The notes under the pieces are model-generated. The model worked only from the letters and a program-made list of their open reading frames with translations, searched no databases and was not told the origin of the DNA. A program made the position numbers and the translations under genes. Shown piece by piece: positions 11,237-24,240 of a DNA stretch of 64,000 bases (position 1 is its first letter; every line of letters starts with the position of its first letter). The stretch is from Hesseltinella vesiculosa (Eukaryota > Mucoromycota > Mucoromycetes > Mucorales > Cunninghamellaceae): assembly GCA_002104935.1 (NCBI GenBank), contig MCGT01000015.1, positions 1 through 64,000 on the forward strand, given 5' to 3'.

Positions 11237-12588
11237 ACGAATTCTCTATCGGCTCTTCTTACTGCATACCTTCCACCCTTCTCCTTTCCACTGTTCACCA
11301 GTGTATTATTGTTTATTAGCTTCAAAACTCCCTTTTCTTATACATATCTTTCCCTTCCCCCTCTTATCAGACCACTTGTCTGATTTTGTGTTCAATAAAC
11401 TCTCCCCTTTTTCTAATCAGTTGTTAAAGAGATTGCCTGCGCCAGCAAAATTCGAGAAAACGGGACTGGCTTTTTGCATCTGGGTGGATACGTGTAAAAA
11501 TTGATTCGGCACTTTTCGTGTGTAAATTGTTTGATGAGAAAAATGGTAAGGAAGGATCGGCTTGTTTTCCCTGGGTAAATAAAATACAATGGCTGGGAGC
11601 ACATGGCGGGATCTGCAGAAAAAAAAATATATAAAAAACAGGCTTTCTTGGGGGGGCAAAGAAAGTGTGCATTTTGTTTCTCAAAACACACGTTATCTAG
11701 ACTGCCAAAAACAGATGAACTGCAACTGAAATCCAATGACAACAAGCTGCTTTTCACGTGAACAGCCCCGACATCGGTGTTGCCAACTGTCCTGTTGCGG
11801 CTAAACGAAAAGTGGAATCGTGAGACTTTTTTTTCTAACGGGTTCTTTCTTGTGTTTGTTGGTAGCCCAAGTTATTTACACCGTGCATGGATGAGTTAGA
11901 GTGTAAAATAACATTCCATTGTGCATTTTTTTTTTCTAAAAAGAGCGAGTCTCCTGCATTAGGATTTGCCGCGGACAAAGGTCCTTTTCTCCAACTGACC
12001 TTCCCATGGTCGCGCCCAATCCATGGGGTCTCTTTTTTGTTGGGCTGCCCGTTTGAAAGAGCATCACCACAACCATTGATTCTTGTAGTTGTCGGGTTCA
12101 TTTGTCCAATGGAATAAGATCTCCACAATGGAGGGTGTCGTTAAAGAAGCATGTTGGGGACCGAAAATAAACAAAATAAAAAGGAGTGAAAAAGAACGCT
12201 GAGAACATGAAATAAACAAAGGCACCCTTCAATGACTTTCTTTCTGTTTGATCCATTCGTTTTTGCTTAAAAATCGTCGTTCATTTGTGTCACAACAAAG
12301 TGATGATCGGGTCTTTGCTCCAAAGAATCTTGGAAAGGCGAAACAAAAGGCTCTGAATGATTCACCTTGCGGCACAGCCAATCACATGCCCAGGAGCGCT
12401 TCCTGTCATGCTGATGGCTCGTGAAAATACAAAGACGATTGCTTTCTTTGGTCATAAAAATAGGAGAAGCGTGCAAAAAAAAAAAAAAAAAAAGAGAGAA
12501 AGCGTGCTTTTTTTAAATAAAAAGCAGCATTTTTTTTATTCTTCATTTCCTTTCAACTTCTCATTTTTTTTTAAAAAAAAAAGAAACC
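11237..12588. other. intergenic, no gene seen
   Basis: Contains the 3' UTR of the forkhead gene and the 5' region of the malic enzyme gene. Minus-strand frames at 11413-11757 and 11835-12128 lack motifs, overlap one another in several frames and look random. A/T runs occur at 12475-12495 and 12530-12585, the latter directly upstream of the malic enzyme start. Confidence 0.5.
11394..11399 (+). terminator. polyadenylation signal AATAAA
   Basis: AATAAA about 158 bp after the stop codon of the forkhead gene, in a T-rich context suitable for 3'-end formation. Confidence 0.4.
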
Positions 12589-14703
12589 ATGTCTCCAACT
12601 GTACATGATACCAAACAAGCTCCTGCCCTGCCTCCTAAAGACGTGGTGATCCAACCCAAATGGAAAAACTCTAGCTATTATAATCAAGGCACCGCAGTGG
12701 ATCTTGGTAAACGGTCACAGCTCGGCATCAGCGCCTTGAGTCCTGCTAGAGTGGAATCTATCGAGGTGCAAAAGCAACGTGCTCTACGCCTGTTCCGATC
12801 AAAACACACTATGCTGGAGAAATATATCTTCATGGCCCAAATGCGTACTACCAATATCCACCTGTTCTATAAGATTGTTATGGAAGACCTTCAGGTAAGC
12901 CGACCCCACGATGCACTTTTCTTTTGAACATGGACGCTGACCTTTTGTCGCTGAAGGAACTGGCTCCAGTGATTTACACGCCAACAGTGGGCACTGCCTG
13001 CTTGGAATATTCCAACATCTACCCTTTCTTAGCTGCCCCTGGCACCTCGGATGGGCTCTATCTACGCAAAACATCCACAGAGGATTTGATTTCCTTGATC
13101 AAGCAGTACCAGCCCTTCCCGCATCATGACGAGCCTTATCAGCCTGAAATTGCCGTCATATCCGATGGCTCCCGCATCCTTGGTCTTGGTGATCTTGGTG
13201 TCAATGGCATTGGCATTCCTATCGGCAAGCTGCAACTGTACGTCGCTGGTGCTGGCATTGACCCAAGAAAGGTAAATCACCATCCACCCTCCCACGAGAT
13301 CCTCCTCAGCTCAACCGCCTTTTTTCTCCCTTCTTTCTTAGACCTTGCCTATTATTTTGGATTTGGGCACGAACAATGAAAAGTTTTTAAAGGACGATTT
13401 TTACCTTGGTCTACGTCAAAAGCGACCCGAGGATCCCGAGGTAAAGAGAGATCTAGGCTGGCCAGGGCTATACTCACTGTCCTGTTTTCATCATCAGTTT
13501 TATGAAACCGTGGACCAAGTGTTGAATGCCATCCGTGCCGTTTACCCCAACATTCTGATTCAATTTGAAGACTGGTCAAGTGAACATGCCTTTGGCCTGT
13601 TGGAGAAATATCAAAACAAGATGCTGTGTTTCAATGACGATATCCAAGGCACCGGAGCTGTCATCCTGTCTGGTATCATCAATGCTATCCGCAAAGTTCA
13701 AAAAGAAAGTGGCGTCGCTCCCGAGGATCATCGGGTTGTGGTAAATAAAAAAAAAAAAACGCGTCCAATTTCAAAGCTCACCCAACCATTTTTATTTTTT
13801 TTTATTTGGCGTTGCCGTTAGTTCTACGGTGCTGGCTCAGCCGGGATTGGTGTAGCTCGTCAAATCCAAGAATACTTCCAGATTGAGTTGGGTATGAGTG
13901 AAGACCAGGCTAAGCACGTGTTCTGGATTGTCGACAGCAAAGGGCTTGTGACCCAGGATCGTGGTGATAAGCTTGCTCAGCATAAGGTCTACTATGCTCG
14001 CAGCGATAACCAAGGCCAGCAATTCAAGGACCTCGTCGACATCCTTGAGTACGTCAAACCCACCATCTTGATCGGCCTGTCTGCCATCCCCAACGCCTTC
14101 AATGCCCAAGTTATTCAATGCATGGCCAAACTCAATGAGCAACCAATTGTAAGTCCTCACTCCCGCACAAAAAAAAATAATTACCCTGGATCAGATTGGC
14201 TTATTTTTTTTTTTACTCTCTAGATTTTCCCCTTGTCCAACCCTGCTACACAGTCGGAATGTGATTTTGAACAGGCCATGACCCATACCAATGGTCGAGT
14301 GATCTTTGCCTCGGGCACAGCCTTCCCTTCGATCACTGATGCCAACGGACATGTCCATGTGCCAGGTCAGGGCAATAACATGTACATCTTCCCTGGTCTT
14401 GGTCTGGGCGCCATCCGCTGCAAACCCAAATTGATCTCCGACCGCATGATCTATAAATCCGCCGTGGCCTTGGCCGACAGCCTCAACGCCAACGAGCTGG
14501 CCCAAGGCTGGCTGTATCCCTCACTTCACCGCATCCGTGAAGTCTCCGTGACTGTCGCCACGGCCGTTATCGAAGTAGCTGTTTCCGAAGGCATTGCCCA
14601 AGAACCCCAGGTCCTGGGCAAATCCCATGATCAGCTCCTCGCCTTTGTCTCTCATAGCACTTGGTCTCCACAATCTGATGTTCTCAGCGCTAGCCACATT
14701 TAA
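12589..14703 (+). CDS. malic enzyme, oxaloacetate-decarboxylating
   Basis: Six exons (12589-12894, 12957-13271, 13342-13440, 13498-13740, 13822-14148, 14224-14703) give 589 aa, all introns in phase 0. The enzyme converts L-malate to pyruvate and CO2 while reducing NAD(P)+. Family hallmarks are visible: YTPTVGTACLEYSNI in the N-terminal domain, LGLGDLGVNGIGIPIGK, LPIILDLGTNNE, CFNDDIQGTGAVILSG and the nucleotide-binding FYGAGSAGIGVARQI. ALSNP-type motifs appear as GLSAIPNAFN and PLSNPATQSE. There is no obvious mitochondrial presequence before the catalytic core, suggesting a cytosolic NADP form of the kind known in oleaginous Mucorales, where it supplies NADPH for lipid synthesis. Compartment and cofactor are inferred. 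All expected blocks are present and the gene looks intact. Confidence 0.93.
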
Positions 14704-15357
14704 TTATATCTGGGTTTCAAATTAAAAAAAAAAAAAGAGGATACAGAATGAAAAAATAGGAAAAGGAACTGGAGGTCGTTTTTGATCTTTCGCCAGAGAT
14801 CATTTGCTGCTAGTCTACATCAAAAATGGAGCTGATCAAAGCCATCGCTTTAAGGATAAATGGGTCAATGTGAAATAGGTGCTCAGAAGAGGGAAAAAAA
14901 AAAGCATAATGGAAGCTGAAGGGTGATAACAAGATAGGCTCGCGCTGAAAAATCTGTGCCTTCTCCTTCCCATGATATTTTTTTTTTTTTTTTTTTTTGT
15001 TTTTTCATCTGCTTTGTGTGCAAGGATGCCCATCTTGGTGATTTACACCCGCAAAAAAAAAAAAAAAAGAAAGTCTGGTGTTGGTTTTTTATGCAATGCA
15101 GCGACTGTCAAACTTATGGAACATTCCGAAACTGTGGCGACGATGACCGTGCTGCGAGCAATTTCTGTGTCTCTGTCCTGTTTCAAAAGAGGTGCCTTCC
15201 AGTAAAAAAAAAAAAAACAAAAAGTATTTATTTACAAAGTCTATGTGGTCAGAGAGGGAAATAAAAATAAAAAAGAGATAAAAATACAAAGACATTGGAA
15301 GGCAGGGAGGCCGACGAGGCGGCTTGGATTTGAAAGAGTGGGAGGAGGGGGTGGGAA
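14704..15357. other. convergent intergenic region
   Basis: Lies between the 3' ends of the malic enzyme gene (+) and the phosphodiesterase gene (-). It contains long T and A runs (14978-14999, 15052-15068, 15205-15216) and no supported gene. Confidence 0.5.
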
Positions 15358-17504
15358 TCAAAGGGGTGGGTGGGTAGTTGAGGTGGGGGAGGTATTCAGA
15401 GGCGAGCCGGTGATGGTGGTTGCTTGTTCACTTTTGCGTCTTGACTTGTCCAGCTCATCAAGAGTGATTTTCGAGCCACGGCGGCGATAGGACGGTTCGA
15501 GGATATCGGCATAACTAGCACTTCGCACACCCCAGTAGACCCGACGGCGGGGGCCAGTGCCTATGGTTCGTTTCTCCAGGCCATCGGGAATCACAGCCAT
15601 ACCGGCGGCTACGCTGACTCGGCGGCCGGTCGGGTTTAGAATATGTGTGCCGGTGGGAACCAAAGGAGCTGGGATACAGCCGTAATCGCCAATGTCATCG
15701 TCCTCTTCCTCTTCCTCCTCCATGTCACCATCATCGATATCGGTTTGCTGATCGTCGGCCATAAGTGAAGGAGGAGGAGGAGGAGGAGGAGGGTTGGTGT
15801 CGTCGGCAGACAGGCTTTCCTTGGACGGGGTGGGGCGAGGACGACGGATGGAGGCTTGCTGCTTCAGTTTCTTCAGCCATTCACGACGGTTGGACTTCAG
15901 AAGCTTCACCATTTCGTCAGCGCCAGGGAACAGGGCAGCAAAGATTTCAAAAAAGGGCGAAACAACGAAATCACTGAACTGCAGGCCGACATTGAGCTGG
16001 TTGGTTTTTTGGCGATCCATGTTGGGGCTGAGGGGCAGACCCTGGGCACGTTCCATGTCGCCTTGGTGGAAGAACTCGATGCAAACACGCTCCGACCAGG
16101 TGTAGCACAGTGGCCATGGACGCAGTGGGTTGCTGATATCGGCAGCATGCAGGATGATCTGACAGAGATAGAGTCGATGCTGCTGGCTCAGTAACAGAGG
16201 TGAAGCTGGCGGTGGTGAGACATGGGCAGTTTTTTGTTTTTTCCAGCATGGGTCATCGGAAGAAGTGGCGGCGTTGGGGACGGGGATAGGAAACACCAAT
16301 TTTGAGGTAGAAGAGGAGGAGGAGGAGGTGGTGGTGGTGGTGGTGGGAAGGGGTGGCAAGGTGTGAGCACTGGCAGGGGAGATGGAGGACAAGGGCCGGG
16401 CTCGGGTGGACGAGGAGGCTTGGTGTTGCAAGTGAGGGCCTGTCAGCTTGGGCGATGTGCGAAGGGCAGCAGGGGCTGAGGAGGAAGGCTGGGTGGTGAC
16501 CACGGAAAAATTGGCAAGGTGGAGATGATGGTCGGACAGTGGTGAGGTGGAAGTGGAGCAGTGGTGTTGTTGCTGGGCTTTTTGCTGCTCGCGCAAAAAG
16601 TAAAGCAAGGGGCTGTCCTTGCCGAGGTCCGAAAACACATTGCGCAGTCTTGCGGCAGGGTTGGAGGAGGGGGAGGTGGTGGCGGGGAGTTGGTCAGGCG
16701 GTTGGATAATATCGAGCAACGTGGTCATGTTTTCCTGGAGTTCATAATGAAAGATCATGTCGGTGGCCAAGACGAGCTGGATCAGGTGCATGGTCGCTTG
16801 TTCAAAGGTCAGATCACATGGCACAGCTTCGGTTTCGAAATAGCGAAGGAGTTGATGTTTGTTGACCAGGTCGATCATGATACTGCATGAATGGCTTTCC
16901 AAGACAGAGCGGTTGTTGTATTTGCAAGCAATTTCAGACTGGGTATTCACTTGGTAATTGTTATTCAAGCCCGGCTGATGCAGTAAAAAAACAGGTTGAA
17001 CAAACAGACTCGTTTTTTTCTCTTGGTCTTGTTTGTTTACTTACGTGACCAATATCATGACAAAGACCAGCGATCAAGAGCAGGGCAATATCAGTGGAGC
17101 TGAGGTAATCGAGAATGCCATAATCCTGGATCATGTAATACAAGACAAAGGTAACATCGACAGCGTGCAGAAAGGAGTGGTAGGCGTTTGGGTAGTAGCC
17201 CTTGTCGACATCAATGATAAAATCCAGCAAGTTTGATTCACTGATGCCGCCCAAAGCCTCAAACAAATTCAGACGAGCAAAGCACTGCAGTACACGTCCA
17301 TAAATATCCGCCCGGCGTTTGTCTGAAAGAGTGAAGTTTAACTTTAAACTGTCTTCATCATCTTGCCTTGCCTTGAGGAGCATCTACATTGAAAACAAGA
17401 AGAAATGTCGTCATGATGTGGTCAGGATCTTTCGACGGTGCTGTTACCCTTTCAATAAGAAACAAGTCATCAGGCGGTAAAGTGTTGTGTCGAAGAATAA
17501 GCAT
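15358..17504 (-). CDS. class I 3',5'-cyclic nucleotide phosphodiesterase
   Basis: Exons 17448-17504, 17045-17383 and 15358-16974 give 670 aa with in-frame GT-AG joins. The HD-type catalytic domain is clear: YHSFLHAVDVT and CHDIGH at the exon 2/3 boundary supply metal ligands. NNNYQVNTQSEIACKYNNRS, LVLATDMIFHYEL, ILHAADISNPLRPW and LNVGLQFSDFVVSPFFEIF follow the order of class I PDEs, including the conserved Gln/Phe near the purine pocket. The catalytic core is split by a Ser/Thr/Pro-rich insert of roughly 150 residues (about 16220-16640) between the FHYEL and ILHAADISNP blocks. A disordered acidic tail follows (runs of Pro and Glu near 15700-15790). The enzyme hydrolyses cAMP (possibly cGMP) and would dampen PKA signalling. 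The first exon is short (19 codons); an upstream exon cannot be excluded. Confidence 0.88.
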
Positions 17505-17816
17505 CAGGTGAGTGACTTTTTTTTAACCAATCCAGAAAATGTAAAAAGTAAGGGGTTATCTTTGGCTCTAAATAAGATGAGGATCAGGAAAAGAAAGTTG
17601 GATGGGAAAAGAGCAGAAAAAAAAAAAAAAGGGAGTTGCATTTTTATGTGAACTTTTTTCTTTTTTGCCCGGCGATGAAACCCAAAAAGTTGAAAATCCT
17701 TGAACTAGCCGTGTTGCACAGAGAACAGTTGCATTTGGTGTCACCGTTCAAAAAAAAGGGAGTCAGGAGAGTATATCTTTTGGTCACACATGTATTGAAC
17801 GAATCAAAAAATATAT

Positions 17817-20800
17817 TTAGTGAAGAAGATGAAATGCATACTTGGTCATGTTCTCTTGGCGCTCGATCGAATAATGTAGGGTCAATCGGACAAATTGATT
17901 GGCCAGGAGGGGATCATCCTGCACCATTTGTTCAAACTGGCACTGGGTGAGTTTCCATAGCACTGAGGCTTGATCAGCCACAAGGGATCGGGTCCTTTTT
18001 TGGACATGACTGCGGGAGGAAGTGAAGAGGCCAAGTTCCCCCACAATGGTCCCAGGTAGGATGGTTTCAACCACCGCTTCTTCTTGCTTGTCATTGAATG
18101 GCATCAGGCTGCGGAGACTGCCTTGCTCGAGAACCAGCAAGTAGCCACAGTCATCGTCTTTTTGCCAGATCACCTGGCCTTTCTCACAAGCCCACCGTTC
18201 AAAGTAGTGGCCCAAGCGATGGAAGAAGTCCACGGTCACGTCCGGCCCAGGTTGCTGGTCCGTTGTCCTTGCCAGTTCACCAAGTGATTTTGTCAGGATC
18301 AATGTTGGCTGCGTAAGGTTGGCGTGGGTCTTGACAATTTCTGGGGCGTCTTTGGGAAAAAAAAAGAATGGGGTAAGTGACTTTTCTGGTCATGATGTTT
18401 GTCCAAGATGGGAAACAAGCCGAGGCAGTCATTTTCTTCTTTACCATGGGCGGCTTGTTGCACAGCACGGGACAACATTTGGTGACGAGGAGAATTCATA
18501 AAAGGATGGATATCAACAACAGTGCTGTTTGCTAATGTCATATCAGAAGTCAGTGATGGGGAGTTCTCGGATTTTTGTAGGCTTACTGGTCATAGCCAAG
18601 GAAGAGGTCATTGGTATAGGGTGCTGCGGTTTCTTCAAAAAGTAAGAGCGGAGGAGGACGTTTTCACACCATTCCAAGGCATCATCCAAATGTTCAAAGC
18701 ACTTGAGGCCATTATATTCCATACTCGTTTGCTGCGTCGTTGGTAATGAGGATTGGGTATCAGCGACCATCCAAGCATTCGGTAGAGGCGATGGCTGGTG
18801 TAACTTGTCGTCCCATACCCCAGCTTTCTTCAGGGCTCGTTCTTCATCACTTTGCGGTGAGACGTTGCAGAGGATCATGAATACTTGTTTTGCCAAGAGC
18901 AGTCGTCGGATGCGCACAAACGCTTCGGCAGCACTGAAATCCAAGCCTTGCACCAGTTGGAGATCGAGGACGAGGAACCGAATAGGCGTGTCGTGCCAGC
19001 TCCCGCTTTTGTTATCGTCATTGCCCTCGGCAATCATCTCGCGAATAGTGCGTTCCACTTGATTGATGGTGCCAAAGAACAAGTAGCCTTGGAGCTTGAC
19101 CACCTGGATTTGACTGCCGACTTGATTCAAGAATTGTTGTTGGCGGTACAAACGTCGCACCGTCGACCTGATGATCTGGCCTGTGTACCTTGCCCGAATG
19201 GTTTGGCTCCGATTGGCATTTTGTAGTACAAAGAATAGGCATGCCGTCATGATGCCAATAAAGATGCCTTCCACAAAGCCTGCAAAAAAAGACAAAAAAA
19301 AAAAAAAAGTGAGTTGGATGGGGTCTCTTTTTACCTCCTTCTTACCAAGAAGAGCCATGGAACAGACAATAACACAGATTGTAATGTATTCCAGATAATG
19401 GACCGAGTTCCAAGTGTCAACCAATGCTTCCTTGAGTAAATCCAAGCCCAAGTGGAAAATTAAGCTACCGACCACCATGACAGGGATATAGCCAACAATC
19501 CAAGGTCCAGCCATCCATAAGACGGCAGTGGCACCAGCCAGCATGATGCCTGCCAATCGACTGTTGCCACCTGAACGGATGAACAGCAAGCTGTTGGTAT
19601 AAACCAGATAATCTATAAAGAAGAGAGTGAGACCTGGTCTGGAGAAAGAGAGGGTGCAGGTGATTACTTTGTACAGCGCCAAAACAGCCCGACAAGGCAT
19701 TTGATATCCCGTGGGCAACAAGTTCACGGTTCACGTCCACATTGTCCATGTTTGTAGATACCCCAAGAGCAGGTACATTGATAGGTACATGCAATACACC
19801 TAGGAAGAGCAGCGACATGAGATTCTCCGGCTTTCGCTGGACGTGATTTACCAAAGAATGTCAGGGCCAACATGACTGGGATAGTGTTCAAAACGGCCCT
19901 CCAATCAACAAGAGCCAGGTCAAAGTAGGTATAAAAGTGCCAAAAGGGAAGGCTGTCGTCGACCAAGGGGAAGATCCAGCCGTCGTCACGGACCTGATCC
20001 ACATCCAACCCGGCAACAAACACTACAGCATAAAATGCCAAAGGGAGCCCCATGAAGAACAGTGGTACAAGCATAGGGCTGTGAATAGAGCGCTGTATGA
20101 CACGGAGCAGGATGGCAACCATAAAGGCAGAGAACCACAGAGCAAATGTATGGCTGTCTAGAAAGAGATGGCGAAGCATTGGGAGGGTGTATTGTAAGTC
20201 TTCATCCAAACGAGCCGAGACTTCGATGCCTGTGGCCACCAAGAACCAGCCGACACCGCCAATCGTTGCCACCAAAATGTGGCGAGGAAAGAATTCGATC
20301 AAGGACCCCAGCTTTAGCGTACCAAGCAAAAAAAAGGCAACGCCCGTCAGAATACTGCTTATGGCAAATGCCACAACCGTGGACGCGATCACGATATCAG
20401 GTTTCTCTTCGCCCACAGCTTCAATGATTCGTTCGGCCCTAATATCATGGAGGAATGAGCGCTTTTTTCATGCCTGTGCCTTTGCGCGTCTCTTACATGA
20501 TGTGTAAAAACGGGACCACTGCCAAAGCGGAAGAAAGAGGGTGAGAATTGCCATCAGCTCAAGAAATGGAGGGTGCTTTCGTCTATTTACCTTCGATCAT
20601 CATACTGGATTGGAGTTTCAGAAATGGAAAGTTTAGAGTTCTACCATTTTGAAACGTCAATTTTTTTTTTTTTCGTTACCTTCCATTCACACCGTCAAAG
20701 GCACTGCCTCCACAGGAATAGACCAACTGTGCAATAATACAGCTGCCAAGGAGTGCAACGGGTGAGTCTATTTCATTTTCTTTTTCTTTTTTTTTTTGGG

Positions 20801-21680
20801 GGGGGGGGCATACCTGACAAAGAACATGGAGATACCAGCAGGTCCAAAATCAGCAAAGATGGCGGTATTGACAGGGAATGTGATCATGCCTAAAAAAAAA
20901 AAAAGGTCATTCCGCCGTGTCACCAACCACACCAGAAATTCCGAGCCCAGCATAGCTTACCATAGGAGATGGCATCTAACAAATTTAACAAAAGACCTAA
21001 AACAACGGCTGGTATACATTCAATTGGCCGAAGGAGCAGCTGTTTAGACGTAGGCAGATTGCCATAAAACGGAGGAGGACGAGACGTTTTAGGGGGGCGG
21101 ACGTAAGAAACCGATGCATGGCTTGGGAGCCGCTGTAAATCTGGCAACGTTTGGATGCTGCCACGGCGTAAATCCTGGTCGTGCTGCACACTCTGGTATT
21201 GAACTTGAGGAGTAGAAGACAGCAAGGGCTGGTGTTCACTGACAGACTCTCCAGATGGATGCATGTACTTCGCTTTCTTGTCAGGAGACGAGGGTACGGA
21301 GGGAGTTTGATCATGGTGTTTCAGCAATGCGGACAAATTGCTGCTATAGCCTTGCTGCGATGGCGATGGCGGTTGCAGTGGCCGGCGATCCCAAGGATCC
21401 ATGGGTTGTTTGTTGGCTTGCTGCTCATGCAAACCGTCTTGGGTCTCCGTCATGTAAATGTCACCCAAGGCCAAGGATTGTGCTCGAATGGATTCAATCG
21501 ATGCTGAATAATGCGTGCTCTTGTCATGCTTATCTAGATAGGACAGTAATAAGGTTAAACACCGCTTTTTCTTTTCCATTGACACTAACCGTCCAAGTGG
21601 ATATGAGACGAGTAATAGGATCGGGAGGGCAGATCTTCTACTATATTGGTATGCTTCGAATCGGTAGAGGCTGCATCCAT
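17817..21680 (-). CDS. SulP-family transporter with STAS and cNMP-binding domains
   Basis: Twelve exons fit: 21590-21680, 20961-21533, 20814-20889, 20680-20742, 20591-20604, 20497-20518, 19852-20438, 19668-19799, 19346-19612, 18587-19279, 18445-18531 and 17817-18349. They total 1045 aa. A disordered N-terminus leads into the SulP membrane core (LLNLLDAISYG, DFGPAGISMFFVSCI, CGGSAFDGVNG, SMMIEVVPFLHIM, STNMDNVDVNRELVAHGISN). A STAS domain follows (VKLQGYLFFGTI ... FLVLDLQLVQGLDFSAA), and a C-terminal cyclic-nucleotide-binding fold contains LPGTIVGELGLFT. This order matches the fungal family of yeast YGR125W (Vsb1), a vacuolar membrane protein; substrate and location are inferred. Two adjacent exons are only 14 and 22 nt. 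Its end lies about 310 bp from the phosphodiesterase start, same strand, separate gene. Confidence 0.87.
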
Positions 21681-22029
21681 GATTATTAAATCAAACGATG
21701 TTTAGACCCATAAAAATTGTTTAAAAAAAAAAAATAGAACAGAAAAGGAAGAAGAAAAAATTCTTGTACAACGACATTCCGCAAGCGCTTTATCGCTTCT
21801 CTGGGTCACACACTTGAATCTGAAATTGACAAACGTTCACTTAGAGTTGTCAAAGCGTGAGAAGATTTTATTGCTTGGGAAGATTTCCACGGGTATGGTC
21901 ATTAATCGCGAGTCTATGAGTCACACGTCAAGAAGCAGTGGATCAATGAACAGTCTGAAAACGTTTGTGTGGCTGACTCACTCTCCTCCATCCCATAGAC
22001 ACGCTCAATTTTGTAACCTTGTGTCGGCT

Positions 22030-24000
22030 TTATTCAGGCAAGAGCTTGTACGGATTCATGATGCCGCGAGGATCCAGTGTATTCTTGATCTTGTTCATCA
22101 GCGGCAATTGATTTTTGCCCCTCTTGCTTCGTTCCATGTAATCCACCTTGTGTATCCCGATGCCATGCTCGGCACTGATGGACCCCTTGTTGGCCACTAC
22201 AAAATAAATTGGCTGTTGGGCGCCTCCTTTCTTTTCCATCATGCGAGGCTACTCACGCGCCCATTCAAATACGTATTTGTCAAACACTTCTTGAGCATTG
22301 TGGTCAAATCCCGTCATGTTGGCCATGATATGCAGGTTCTATTGGCATCGTGAGTGCTGCTGTCATTCCAATCTTACTTTTTTGATCCAGTCACGCTTCT
22401 TACGCCATCACCAATATGGCCAAACCCAATGATATTCTGATACGTGTTACCGATCAATCCCTTTTGCTCAAAGTGCTTCATAGTGCTGTCTACCATCTGC
22501 TTGAACAATCGGATGTCCATGGACACGTCATATGTCAGCGCTGGACCGCACGCTACGATAGCCTCTGGGATTTTTTCGCGCCATTGCCAGAGGGATCGCA
22601 TCTGCTTGTCATCCTGAGCCAAAACGCCGTCCAACACCACGTCTTCCGCCATGAGTGACTCCAGGTAGTGTTCCAATTTCAGCTTGTCATGGTCGTCACG
22701 ACTGCCTTGGGTCTCCACTAATGCGTAAAAGGGCGCATCACTTTGACTAACTGGGAATGCTTCCATCTCCATTTTAGATTCCACCACCTTGATCGATGAC
22801 ATGTCCCAAAATTCAAAAGCTAGCCCACCGCACAGCAGGAGAAAATGATTCACATTTTGGTACAATAACATGCCGACACTGAACTGATTCTTACCAGATA
22901 ATATTTCACCTAGATGATCTTTCGCAGATACATAAGCTTGTAGTACTTTCTCAAAAGACGACATGGCTACCAGAGTCACGTTCACCGAACTTGGCCGAAT
23001 CGGCGTCAACAAAGATACGCCGGTCACCATGCCCAAGGTACCTTCAGCACCAATAAACAATTGCTTCAAGTCATAACCGGTGTTATTCTTGCGCAGCGTC
23101 GACAAGTCGTCCAGTATGGTGCCATCGGGTAGAACCTACAAAACCGGTCAATGGCAGAAGGACCTCGGTTATCCTATCCCTTGAACTTCTTTCGCACGCA
23201 TGACTTACAACTTCTAGACCGAGAACATTTCCATGCAGATTGCCAAATCGTAGCAGGCGCAGGCCACCAGCATTGGTGGAGACATTGCCAGCAATCTGGC
23301 ACGAGCCTTTTGCCCCGAGATCCAGAGGGACCGTGTAACCCTTGGGGGCCAAGTACTGGTCCAATTGCTCCAGGATCACGCCCCCGTCCACGGTGGCAAT
23401 ACCGCTAAGGTCGTCAAAAGCACGGATCCTGTTGAACTTTGACATGTTCACCACAATTTCGTCAAACACCGGCACGGCACCGCCACTCACACCAGTATTT
23501 CCGCCTATTGAGGAGAATGAGAATGTGTTTGAGTGATTTCGTCAGCCGCTTTTCATTGAATTACCCTGAGGCACGACAGCTAAATGCTGGTCATTGCAGT
23601 AGGCCAAGATAGATGACACTTGCTCCGTGGATTTGGGAAACAGGCACAACCTTGAGAAGAGGTGATGAAGTCTTTCACTTTGGTTTCAAAAAAAAAAAAG
23701 GGGGGGGGGAACCTACTTGGAGCTGCCTCTATAAAGATTGAACAAGTCAATGTTGTGAGCATCAGTTTCCGTTGTGATTTGGTTGGATCCAAGGACAGTT
23801 CTAAAGTAGTTGATGTCCTCTTGCTGCAGCTATTACGAAACGTGTGGATAGATTGTGAGTTGGCGGGGCGAAAGGGTCTGGCGCAGTGCAAGGAGGAAAT
23901 ATGTTACTTTTTTAAATGGGCCGCGTTTTAAGTGAGGATGTTTTGAACGCGTCAAAGGTGTCAAGACTTTGGTAGCCATTGTGCGTAACTGGTGAACCAT
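22030..24000 (-). CDS. FAD-linked D-2-hydroxyglutarate / D-lactate dehydrogenase (Dld2 type)
   Basis: Eight exons (23908-24000, 23717-23829, 23565-23650, 23209-23504, 22895-23135, 22404-22819, 22257-22338, 22030-22196) total 497 aa. The FAD-binding PCMH region shows [39 protein letters not shown] and [20 protein letters not shown]. The C-terminal oxidase domain has [16 protein letters not shown] and [10 protein letters not shown]. The N-terminal [16 protein letters not shown] block is typical of the Dld2/D2HGDH group. The enzyme oxidises D-2-hydroxyglutarate or D-lactate and is usually mitochondrial. The chosen Met at 24000 gives no full presequence, so a further upstream exon is likely. Part of the intron 5 / exon 6 region also occurs as a detached copy at 32573-32695. 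Confidence 0.88.
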
Positions 24001-24240
24001 TTGTAATGTATTTTGAATTAGAAAAGCACCGTCTGAAGAGAAAAGTGTTCCACAAAGAGAGCTGAAGGAAAGTGAGTCGTGTGGTAAATATTTTTGGCGG
24101 ATGAGCCAATCGGGATGGCCGCCAAATCAAGTGCGCATGCGATATCATTTTTACTGCATGTTCACCAGCTGTCTACTTCTTCCATCCACTGCCTGAGAGG
24201 GTAGGAATTCTAATCAAAACCAACTCTTAGCGTTTAGAAG

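Noticed and set aside
11413..11757. Overlapping minus-strand frames after the forkhead gene
   Set aside because: Two frames are open at once, rich in Phe/Ser/Cys, with no motif; they look like 3' UTR.
14956..15264. Phe/Lys-rich frames in the malic enzyme-PDE gap
   Set aside because: Built from T and A homopolymers; convergent 3' UTR region.
19171..20427. Several plus-strand frames over the transporter
   Set aside because: Shadows of the SulP exons on the other strand, where motifs and splice sites agree.
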